Origin: JAUWKC01 sp035527845
GTDB lineage: Bacteria; Planctomycetota; Phycisphaerae; Sedimentisphaerales; Anaerobacaceae
Assembly: GCA_035527845.1 (NCBI GenBank)
Contig: DATKZT010000019.1
Span: 9,180-73,179 of the forward strand
Reading direction: 5' to 3'
Length of the DNA stretch: 64,000 nucleotides
A program made the translations under genes and the position numbers. The notes beneath the pieces were generated by a model. That model ran no database searches. It saw only the letters and a program-made list of their open reading frames with translations, and was not told the origin of the DNA. Positions 16,205 through 23,764 of the stretch are shown here, piece by piece; positions within the stretch are counted from its first letter, which is position 1, and each line of letters starts with the position of its first letter.

Positions 16205-17527
16205 ATGATTCATAGACCCACAACCGAGCGCGTGGTCATAGCCGGAATGGGCATCGTTTGTCCCCTCGGGCACGACGTCGAAACGCTCTGGCAGGCGGTC
16301 CTGGCCGGCAAAAGCGGCGTGGCAAAGACCACCATCTTCGACGCCTCCACCTTCCCCACAACCTTCACCGCAGAAGTCAAAGATTATGACTTCACAAAAT
16401 TAGTCAAAAACCCGCACCTTCACCGAAACGGCAATCGCGGCTCCGCCTTCGCAATAGGCGCCGCCGCCCAGGCCTGCCGACAGGCACGCATCGATATCGA
16501 AACCGACGCCCCCACCGACGGAATCGACCGGCGAAGACTCGGAATCTACCTCGGCGCCGGCGAGGGCTCGGCCGACAACGATGTCTTCTTCAGCGCCCTC
16601 GTCCACGCATGGGACCCCGAGAAAAACCAGATGGACTGGAAACGCTGGGCGGACATAACCTTCAGCAAAATGCGTCCGATCTACGAGCTCGAACAGGAAC
16701 CGAATATGGCCGCCGCCCACATCGCGCTGCTCACGGGCGCACGCGGCCCCGCCAGAAGCTGCCTGACCGCCTGCGCCGCAAGCACGCAGGCCGTCGGTGA
16801 GGCCATGATGATGATTCGCAACGGAAACGCCGACGCAGTCATCGCGGGCGGTGCGCATTCCATGATACACCCCCTCGGCCTGACGGGCTTCAACCGTCTG
16901 ACCGCACTATCGACCAGAAATGAAAACCCACAGACCGCCTCCAGACCCTTTGCAGCCAGCAGGGACGGATTCGTCCTCGGAGAAGGCGCAGCTATTCTCA
17001 TCCTTGAATCGCTTGCCTCGGCAAAGAAAAGAGGCGTCGAAATCCTCGCAGAGGTGATAGGCTACGGCAGCAGCTCGGACGCGTTCAGGGTCACCGATAT
17101 GCATGAAGAAGGCCGTGGCCCCATCCAGGCCATGACCGCCGCCCTTTCCGACGCCGGCATCACCTACCACGACGTCGATTACATCAACACCCACGGCACC
17201 GGCACCACAGAAAACGATTCCATCGAGACAAAGGCCATAAAGGCAGTCTTTAAGGAAAGGGCAAAGAAAGTCCCCGCCAGCAGCGTCAAGAGCATGATGG
17301 GACATCTCATCGGCGCAGCAGGCGCAGCCGAGCTGATTACCTGCGTCCTGGCCATTCGCGACAATATCGTTCCGCCGACCATGAATCTCAACGACCCCGA
17401 CCCGGCACTCGATTTGGATTACGTTCCCAACAAGCCGCGAAAGATGCAGGTCAACATCGCAATGGACGAGTCCTTCGGCTTCGGCGGACAAAATAACGTG
17501 GTCATAATAAGAAGATACAAGGAATAA
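16205..17527 (+). CDS. Beta-ketoacyl-ACP synthase II-type (FabF-like)
   Basis: The protein has 440 residues. The full triad is visible: Cys190 in SCLTACAAST, His330 in NTHGTGTTEND and His367 in MMGHLIGAAGAAE, with Lys362 preceding. It condenses malonyl-ACP with an acyl primer. It starts 3 bases after the divergent ketosynthase, and the two may act as a pair as in type II polyketide or other minimal systems. A plain fatty-acid role is equally possible. No ketoreductase, enoyl reductase or malonyl transferase is seen in the window, so those steps must be supplied elsewhere. Confidence 0.92.
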   Translation: MIHRPTTERVVIAGMGIVCPLGHDVETLWQAVLAGKSGVAKTTIFDASTFPTTFTAEVKDYDFTKLVKNPHLHRNGNRGSAFAIGAAAQACRQARIDIETDAPTDGIDRRRLGIYLGAGEGSADNDVFFSALVHAWDPEKNQMDWKRWADITFSKMRPIYELEQEPNMAAAHIALLTGARGPARSCLTACAASTQAVGEAMMMIRNGNADAVIAGGAHSMIHPLGLTGFNRLTALSTRNENPQTASRPFAASRDGFVLGEGAAILILESLASAKKRGVEILAEVIGYGSSSDAFRVTDMHEEGRGPIQAMTAALSDAGITYHDVDYINTHGTGTTENDSIETKAIKAVFKERAKKVPASSVKSMMGHLIGAAGAAELITCVLAIRDNIVPPTMNLNDPDPALDLDYVPNKPRKMQVNIAMDESFGFGGQNNVVIIRRYKE

Positions 17528-17582
17528 CAGAGTAATAGAATCTTGAGCACGCAATACGAGATGGGAGATACGAGAGACTGTA

Positions 17583-18860
17583 ATGATCGACATTAAGCAA
17601 ATTCGAGAAAACCCACAAACGTTCAGGGACGGCGCCAAAGCCAAAGGCTTCGACGTGGATATCGACAGGCTGCTTCAGGTCGACGACACCCTAAAGGCAG
17701 CAAAGCAGCAGTTGCAGGATATCTCCACCGAGAAGAACCGCCTCGGCAAATCCATCCCCAAAATCTCGGGCGACGAAAAGCAGGCGGCACTGGCCCAACT
17801 GGCAGAACTAAAACAGCAGGAGCCCGGGCTGAACGAAAACATCAAACACCTCCAGCCCGAGTTCGACGCCCTCATGCTGCTGGTCGCGCAGCCCGCCGAC
17901 GATGATGTCCCCTTCGGCGCCGACGACACCCAGAACGTCGAAATAAGAAAAGAAGGACAAATACGGAAATTCGACTTCGAGCCTAAAGACCACGTCCAGT
18001 TGGGCGCCGACCTCGACATCATAGATATCGAGCGGGGCGTCAAATTGGCCGGCACGAGAAACTACTTCCTCAAAGGCGACGGCGCACGCCTCCACTGGGC
18101 GGTCCTGCAGTTTGCCGTCGATTTCATGACGAGCAAAGGATATGTCCCCATGTCCGTCCCCCTGCTGGCCAGGTACGAAGTCATGATGGGAACCGGCTAC
18201 TACCCCGGCTCCGAAGAACAGACCTACCAGATGGAAAGAGACGAGCTCAGCCTCGTGGGGACCGCGGAGGTCCCCGTGACCGCCTATCACATGGGTGAAA
18301 TACTAAAAGCCGAACAGCTCCCCATCAAATACTTCGCCCTGTCGAGCTGCTTCAGGCGTGAGGCCGGCGCCGCCGGAAAAGATACCTACGGCCTCTACCG
18401 AATCCACCAGTTCGACAAGGTCGAGCAGGTCATCATCTGCAAAAACGACGCCGAGGAGAGCACGAACTTCCACAACGAAATTTTAGCCAATGCCGAAGGT
18501 GTCATGCAGGCCCTTGAGCTGCCCTACCGCGTCGTAAACGTCTGCACCGGCGACCTCGGCCGCGGCCAGCTCAAAAAATTCGACATTGAAGCCTGGATGC
18601 CCTCCCGAAAAAACTACTGCGAAACACACAGCGCCAGCAAATTCCACGAGTTCCAGGCCCGAAGAATGAACCTCCGCTACAAAGACCCGGCCACGAAGAA
18701 GAACATCTTCTGCCACACGCTCAACAACACGGTAATCGCCTCGCCGCGAATCCTTATCCCCGTCCTTGAGCTTTACCAGAACTCTGATGGTTCGATAAAC
18801 GTGCCGCTCGTCCTCCAGCCGTACATGGGCGGAAAACAAAAAATCACAAAGCAGTCTTAG
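17583..18860 (+). CDS. serS: Seryl-tRNA synthetase
   Basis: This 425-residue class II synthetase attaches Ser to tRNA-Ser. The N-terminal 110 residues form the helical arm (alternating Gln/Lys/Glu heptads from about 35 to 105). The catalytic core shows GTAEVP, then the motif 2 region SSCFRREAGAAGKDTYGLYR at about residues 257-276. Motif 3 is represented by the final third, with HTLNNTVIASPRILIPVLE. The length matches bacterial SerS. It lies 55 bases after the ketosynthase and probably shares its transcript, although it has no functional link to the lipid genes. Confidence 0.97.
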   Translation: MIDIKQIRENPQTFRDGAKAKGFDVDIDRLLQVDDTLKAAKQQLQDISTEKNRLGKSIPKISGDEKQAALAQLAELKQQEPGLNENIKHLQPEFDALMLLVAQPADDDVPFGADDTQNVEIRKEGQIRKFDFEPKDHVQLGADLDIIDIERGVKLAGTRNYFLKGDGARLHWAVLQFAVDFMTSKGYVPMSVPLLARYEVMMGTGYYPGSEEQTYQMERDELSLVGTAEVPVTAYHMGEILKAEQLPIKYFALSSCFRREAGAAGKDTYGLYRIHQFDKVEQVIICKNDAEESTNFHNEILANAEGVMQALELPYRVVNVCTGDLGRGQLKKFDIEAWMPSRKNYCETHSASKFHEFQARRMNLRYKDPATKKNIFCHTLNNTVIASPRILIPVLELYQNSDGSINVPLVLQPYMGGKQKITKQS

Positions 18861-18875
18861 AAAGGGGGGCCAATC

Positions 18876-19292
18876 ATGACCAAAGAGGAGATTTTCGAAT
18901 TCATCAAGGAAAATCCCGTCTTCAGCCTCGCCACCGCCGAGGACAACAAACCGCACGTCCGCATCATTATGCTCTACCGCGCCGATGAAAACGGCATCAT
19001 CTTCAACACCGGAGAAAACAAGGACGTGCACCGCCAGCTCAGCGAGAACCCGCAGGTGGAGATGTGCTTTTACAACGGCGACCGCGGCCTCCAGGTCAGA
19101 ATTTCAGGCACCGTCGAAACGCTCGAAGACCTCGAGCTGAAAAAACGCGTCGTCGCCGATTACCCCTTCCTGAAGGAATGGGTCGACCGCGAAGGTTTCG
19201 AGGTCCTCATCGTTTACGCCTTAAAAAACGCCCGCGCCGCCGCCTGGACCATGGAAACGAACTTCCAGCCTAAAGAATACATACAACTGTAA
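18876..19292 (+). CDS. Pyridoxamine 5'-phosphate oxidase-like flavin-binding protein
   Basis: The 138-residue protein has the split-barrel fold of the PPOX family. It starts with EEIFEFIKENPVFSLATAED, the usual helix and first strand. HVRIIMLYRAD and GLQVRISGTVE follow, which are the FMN-facing strands. These proteins bind FMN, F420 or haem and often have unknown reductase roles. A GGGGGG stretch 6 bases before the ATG may serve as ribosome-binding site. It starts 15 bases after serS. Substrate cannot be inferred. Confidence 0.8.
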   Translation: MTKEEIFEFIKENPVFSLATAEDNKPHVRIIMLYRADENGIIFNTGENKDVHRQLSENPQVEMCFYNGDRGLQVRISGTVETLEDLELKKRVVADYPFLKEWVDREGFEVLIVYALKNARAAAWTMETNFQPKEYIQL

Positions 19293-19373
19293 TCGCCGGC
19301 AGACCCGCACCCGCAAAGCCGCGCCAATCAACCGAGCCGCGACCAACAGGGAGCGGTCCCCAATCCGATGTGT

Positions 19374-19433
19374 AGGGTGTGCTCCGCACACCATTACTCC
19401 GGTCATTGCGAGGCCGCAGGCCGAAGCAATCTC
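19374..19433 (+). repeat. Compound intergenic palindromic repeat
   Basis: GGTGTGC-TCC-GCACACC forms a 7-base-pair hairpin at the left. It is followed by GTCATTGCGAG at 19402-19412, GGCCGCAGGCC in the middle, and GCAATCTC at 19426-19433. This combination is the best preserved copy of the dispersed repeat in the window. It lies between convergent genes in a 175-base gap. Confidence 0.6.
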
Positions 19434-19467
19434 CCCCATTAATCCTTAATCAATCATCCTTAATCAT

Positions 19468-20652
19468 TTACCCCCCCGCCCCATCGAGCCAGTGATGTCC
19501 TAATTTGCCCAAGTCGGCAAATTCTACTTCACCATTACGGTTTATATCCGCATTTCCGCACCAATTATTGAGATCATTGCAGTCGGAACGCCGCCACGCG
19601 GAACCGAATATGGCGAAGTCTTCAAAGTCTACATCGTTATCATAATCCAGATGCCCGACCGGCGTGAGCAGGACCACATACTCTTGCCCATCCAGCTCAC
19701 CTACCCCGACAATCTGGCCGTTATCGCTGATACTCCTTGCTCGGCAAATAGTCCAATTCGAATCGGTGCAGAGCAAATCGTTAAAATCCGCAATTTGCCC
19801 ATCCATCCATAAGCATCCTCTCTCGGAATCATCCGCCCAGACAGACTGGCCGACAATCAGACCGTTATCACTGATGTCATAAGCGGCCGAATCAACCGCT
19901 CCATCGAGTGTTCCCAAATCGGTCATTACTGCGTTGGAATCGTCATATAGAAAAGCATGGTAGCCGTCCGGAGAACCGCTGGAATAACCAACGACTTGTG
20001 ACTGATTATTAATCGCATTGCCGTAACTTTGTACTTGGCCGGGCAGAACGCCTATATCCCTCATGCCATTTACATCATCATAAATAAACGCATGCGTGCC
20101 ATGCGATGACGTCGAGAAGTAACCCGCAACTTCATTGCTGTCGTTGATAGACCTCGCAATGCTGTAATTGGTATTTTCAATGGTGTCAATAGCAACCACA
20201 CTATTATCATTATCCCACATCACGGCAACATGAGTGCCATCGGATTTGTTGGCCTGACCTGCCACTATCCCGGCATTGTTTATACCGTAGCCCTTGGTCA
20301 TATTATCACTATACAACGAATCCAGACCCGTCAAGACACCATCGTCCCATATAAAGGCCCTAATCCTAAAATTCCTGAAATACTCCCCTGTAACCTGACA
20401 TGAGTCATTGATTGCACGAGCAACAACATTTTCGGTACCGGCCGGTGCCTGCAAAATAGTCAGTTCACCATCTTCCCACACAAATGAGTTATCACCTATA
20501 TAACCCGTTACCTGCCCATAGTCGTTTAGAGCAGACGCCGTAGCGGAACCTGTAGGCTCGATAATTGTTATTTGGTACTCCAGGGCATTAACGGAACCGA
20601 TGGCAGTTAGAACAACCGCGGCTATTAGCGATGCCACTACATTATATCTCAT
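19468..20652 (-). CDS. Secreted HAF-repeat protein with dockerin-like C-terminus
   Basis: The chosen start is the ATG at 20652, with AAAGGG 7 bases upstream, giving a clean signal peptide (RYNVVASLIAAVVLTAIGSV). A longer frame reaching 20712 would overlap the neighbour and lacks a signal. The mature protein holds about seven repeats of the form IN-D/N-x-G-x-V-x-G (for example GINNAGIVAGQ, SISDNGQIVGVG), as in HAF-repeat beta-propeller proteins. The C-terminus carries two Asp/Asn-rich loops, DYDNDVDFEDFAIFGSAW and DINRNGEVEFADLGKLGHHW, resembling dockerin or EF-hand calcium loops. The role is extracellular and otherwise unknown. Confidence 0.8.
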   Translation of the reverse strand: MRYNVVASLIAAVVLTAIGSVNALEYQITIIEPTGSATASALNDYGQVTGYIGDNSFVWEDGELTILQAPAGTENVVARAINDSCQVTGEYFRNFRIRAFIWDDGVLTGLDSLYSDNMTKGYGINNAGIVAGQANKSDGTHVAVMWDNDNSVVAIDTIENTNYSIARSINDSNEVAGYFSTSSHGTHAFIYDDVNGMRDIGVLPGQVQSYGNAINNQSQVVGYSSGSPDGYHAFLYDDSNAVMTDLGTLDGAVDSAAYDISDNGLIVGQSVWADDSERGCLWMDGQIADFNDLLCTDSNWTICRARSISDNGQIVGVGELDGQEYVVLLTPVGHLDYDNDVDFEDFAIFGSAWRRSDCNDLNNWCGNADINRNGEVEFADLGKLGHHWLDGAGG

Positions 20653-20692
20653 CTTCATTCCCTTTCTGTTACAGCAAGCCTCAGTAATAAAA

Positions 20693-22447
20693 TTATTGTT
20701 CAATGCCTTCAAGCCAGTGACCCGCTAATATCGCAAAGTCCCGCCAGTCCACCAGCCCACTGTGATTCAAATCCCCCGCCGAATGTACCCGCAAAAACGG
20801 ATACGTCTGATTCTCCCCGATCCCCCACACCTCGACAAAATCCCAGCCGGCATCGGTGAACGTACTCTCCTTCATCATTTCCACCGTCGTCTTGCCTATC
20901 ACATTCGGATCGCTCGTATTTCCAATCCCGTTGACATCCGGATTAACATCCGCGTCCCAGAAGCACTTCGTATATGAAGCACCTCTACGGCTATCCCCCA
21001 CCAGGTTGCCGGTCTCGTCACTACCTTCAACATGGCCTGCCGCGTAGCAGTTAGTAACGTCGCCACTGTTTGCTCCAACCAATCCGCCCACCATCGCAGC
21101 ACCCGAGGCTGCTCCCGTGGCATAAGAATTGATTATCGCGCCTTGGTAATTATCTCCCACAAGCCCACCGACGAAGAAAGACGTAACGGCCCTGACCTCC
21201 CCAATGGCAAAGCAGCGGGTAATAGTCCCCCTGTTCCATCCAATTAGGCCACCGATGCAATCAAGATCTCCTGAAACGTTTCCAATGGCGTAGCAGTCTG
21301 CTACAGTCCCCTCCTCGTTATATCCTACGAGCCCGCCGCCAAAGTCGGTGGAGTTAACCTCTCCTATGGCATAACTGTAAGTGATACTACCGCCGGAGTA
21401 TGCTCCCAGCAGGCCACCGGTGCCACCCTGCCCAGAGATTGCTCCTGTGGCGCAGCAGCGGGTGATGTTACCTCCTCCACCTCCGATGAGGCCGCCAACC
21501 GAGCCATCCCCGCTAACAGTACCAGTTGCACGGCAATCTGCAAGATTCGAGTCCATATTTCTTCCCAAGAGTCCCCCAACATACACGCCTGTTGCGCTGA
21601 CGTTACCGCTTGCATTACAATCACAGATGTCCATATAGTATTGATAGTGCTGCAAACTGCGGGCAGTGCCTATCAGACCACCTACGTAGTTATCGCCGGA
21701 TACAGCCGCTGATGAATGACAACTGAAGATGTCGCTTTCAAGATACCCCACTAAACCGCCAACATTGTCCGTGCCGGACACACTGCCAGTTGTTAAACAG
21801 TTTGAAATCACTGCGTCACCCTTTACTGGGCTGAACGACCCCACTATGCCACCGACTGAGCCTTCACCCACGACTGTCGCGTTTGAAAAGCAGTCAGAGA
21901 TTCTCCTAAAACCGAAGAAGTCCTCCTCGCCGTTGCCGATCAGACCCCCTACATAATCGCCTCCCGAAACGTTGCCCCCTTCTACGCCACAGTTCTGTAT
22001 TATTCCACGGAATAGCAACCCAACCAAAGCACCAACCTGGTCGCCACCTGCGAGACAGGCATCGATTAAGGTAAGATTCATTATTTGGCCATCAGCATAG
22101 TACGGTAGCCCGACAGCGCGGAACAGTCCGACAGCAGATGTGCCAAGGCTTGTATACGTGAAATTCGAAATACTGTGCCCGTTGCCATCAAAAATGCCGC
22201 TGAAGCCGTTGCTGCTGCTGCCGATGATCTTGAACTGATCCCCCGTGTAACCGGCCAGGTTAACATCATTTACCATTACAAAGCACTTGTTGAAATCTTC
22301 AACGTGGTTGCCGATGTCGTTCAAATCGGTTGGCGTGGCGATGCGGTAGGGGTCGTTCGGCTCGCCGGTGCCGCCGGAGTATTTGCCGAAGGCGACCCCG
22401 GTCCCAATCAAGACGATACACGCCAAAGCAAGTCTTCTGGTTTTCAT
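20693..22447 (-). CDS. Secreted GLUG-repeat protein with dockerin-like C-terminus
   Basis: The protein has 584 residues with a signal peptide ending near residue 21 (LALACIVLIGTGVAFG). The body from about residue 120 to 500 is a series of roughly 25-35-residue repeats containing VGGLIG, VGGLVG or similar, with Cys at a fixed position before them (NCxxxG). These are GLUG motifs, which build beta-solenoids found in adhesins and peptidase-associated surface proteins. The end is DLNHSGLVDWRDFAILAGHW, a single dockerin-like calcium loop. GAGGGCGG precedes the ATG. It lies upstream of the HAF-repeat gene with a 40-base gap and is probably co-transcribed with it. Confidence 0.85.
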   Translation of the reverse strand: MKTRRLALACIVLIGTGVAFGKYSGGTGEPNDPYRIATPTDLNDIGNHVEDFNKCFVMVNDVNLAGYTGDQFKIIGSSSNGFSGIFDGNGHSISNFTYTSLGTSAVGLFRAVGLPYYADGQIMNLTLIDACLAGGDQVGALVGLLFRGIIQNCGVEGGNVSGGDYVGGLIGNGEEDFFGFRRISDCFSNATVVGEGSVGGIVGSFSPVKGDAVISNCLTTGSVSGTDNVGGLVGYLESDIFSCHSSAAVSGDNYVGGLIGTARSLQHYQYYMDICDCNASGNVSATGVYVGGLLGRNMDSNLADCRATGTVSGDGSVGGLIGGGGGNITRCCATGAISGQGGTGGLLGAYSGGSITYSYAIGEVNSTDFGGGLVGYNEEGTVADCYAIGNVSGDLDCIGGLIGWNRGTITRCFAIGEVRAVTSFFVGGLVGDNYQGAIINSYATGAASGAAMVGGLVGANSGDVTNCYAAGHVEGSDETGNLVGDSRRGASYTKCFWDADVNPDVNGIGNTSDPNVIGKTTVEMMKESTFTDAGWDFVEVWGIGENQTYPFLRVHSAGDLNHSGLVDWRDFAILAGHWLEGIEQ

Positions 22448-23009
22448 AATTCCGCCCTCACTTTTTGCCTTTTAACTTTTGCCTTTCCGCCCGTTCCGCT
22501 GCTGTATTTGGCAGTCGAGACATTTAGCGCCAGCCCCCACAACAGAACCACAGCCGCCGGTATTGGAATTGCTCTGCGTTGCATTACTACCCAACTCGCC
22601 GAAAAACCGCGTACTATACAATCCGTATCTTAAGACCTGCTCGTGTTGCTGTCAAGCAAAAAAAATCCCATGATGATGTCCTTTTCCGGCGGTTCGCCGT
22701 GGGTGTACTTCATATTTGCAGGCAGGAAGGCAGGGTATCGGGCTTCTATGGTCGTGGAAGGCTTACGGGGGGCCGGATTCCCGCTTTCGCGGGAATGACA
22801 AGGGGGGCAATCGAGACGATTTGGCAAAAAACGGGCCCAAGGATACCGGCAAAGAAGCCACATACAAAGGTCAAACGCACGCGTGACTTTTCTTTGGGAC
22901 AAAATTGCTTGAAATTCGCACGTTCGGGCTTATAATCGCCCGCGAAGCGTTACCTTTTCGTTCGACTTGCGCTTTCCAGCCGGACCTGTTAACAGAACGC
23001 GGACAAGCG
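22448..23009. other. Intergenic, no gene recognised; one perfect hairpin
   Basis: No supported coding region was found in about 560 bases. The perfect hairpin ATTCCCGC-TTTC-GCGGGAAT lies at 22777-22796, followed by GACAAGG; it looks like a dispersed repeat. Short frames in this stretch lack ribosome-binding sites and recognisable domains. Confidence 0.6.
22777..22796. repeat. 8-base-pair hairpin repeat
   Basis: ATTCCCGC at 22777-22784 and GCGGGAAT at 22789-22796 are perfect inverted repeats around the loop TTTC. There is no T-tract on either side, so it is more like a REP element than an intrinsic terminator. A diverged version (CATTCCCGCCAAAGCAGGAAT) is at 33970-33990. Confidence 0.55.
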
Positions 23010-23111
23010 ATGGACGACATCCGGCGGAAATTAGACCTGATTGACGCCCAACTGGCCGGCCGGGCCGACCTGCACAGGCGAATCATAAGCGCCGCCCCCC
23101 TGCTTTTTGCG
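23010..23111 (+). pseudogene. Truncated 5' copy of comEC
   Basis: Thirty-four codons from the ATG at 23010 match the first 34 codons of the comEC gene at 23765: 29 of 34 residues are identical by hand alignment, and 10 of the 15 changed codons are synonymous. Matching sequence stops abruptly at 23111, after the codon for the Ala of APLLFA, and the frame then runs into unrelated sequence. It is a relic of a second or earlier comEC. The synonymous bias shows both copies evolved as coding sequence before this one was broken. Confidence 0.8.
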
Positions 23112-23251
23112 GGGCCTGGCGAAAAAACCCGGCGTTTCTCTTGCCATTGCACCTTCGCAGCGACAGGCTATAATTACTGCTCATGTTTTCTTGCTGGTCG
23201 GCTCTGTTGCAGCAAGAGATTGGAGATAATGTTTTTTGTTAGAGGATTTAT

Positions 23252-23602
23252 ATGGGCAAGGCGGCAACGATACTCCTGCTGATCTGTTCCAATATGTTCA
23301 TGACTTATGCCTGGTACGGACATCTGAAGGACTTCAAGGATAAATCAATCTTCGTGGTCATCTTGCTGAGCTGGAGCGTCGCTTTCATGGAATACTGTCT
23401 CCAGGTTCCGGCGAATCGAATAGGTTTTCACCACTTCTCCCTTTCACAGTTGAAGGTCCTTCAGGAAATTATAACGATAAGCGTGTTCGCCTTATTTGCG
23501 ACCGTGTATATGAAACAGCCGCCGAAGGCCGATTTTCTTTGGGCGTCCTTGTGTCTGGCCGGAGCGGCCTATTTCATGTTCCGCGGCGTCGCTGTCAGAT
23601 GA
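23252..23602 (+). CDS. DUF486/DMT-family small membrane protein
   Basis: The 116-residue protein has four hydrophobic segments (about residues 5-20, 30-50, 70-88 and 95-113). The family-typical features AWYGHLKDF, SWSVAFMEYCLQVPANRIG and FSLSQLKVLQE are present and match DUF486 proteins, relatives of the small drug/metabolite transporters. AGAGGA lies 7 bases before the ATG. It sits between the comEC relic and the full comEC, so it may have been brought in by the rearrangement that broke the relic, or it may mark the original neighbour. Confidence 0.88.
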   Translation: MGKAATILLLICSNMFMTYAWYGHLKDFKDKSIFVVILLSWSVAFMEYCLQVPANRIGFHHFSLSQLKVLQEIITISVFALFATVYMKQPPKADFLWASLCLAGAAYFMFRGVAVR

Positions 23603-23764
23603 CCCGATGTCCAGGACCGTAAGTCATGACGCGGCAGCGCGCTGCGATTAAGAAAGGTCGGCAAGCAAGGACAACCAAGCAAGCTTGTTCACTTGACCCG
23701 GGCTTCCCGGCCTGTGCTCTGCGGCCTCGGCGATGAAAACGAAACCGCCGTAAACAACGCAAAT

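Noticed and set aside
15323..16273. Minus-strand frame of 316 codons over the ketosynthase
   Set aside because: It is a shadow of the ketosynthase gene, with no domain.
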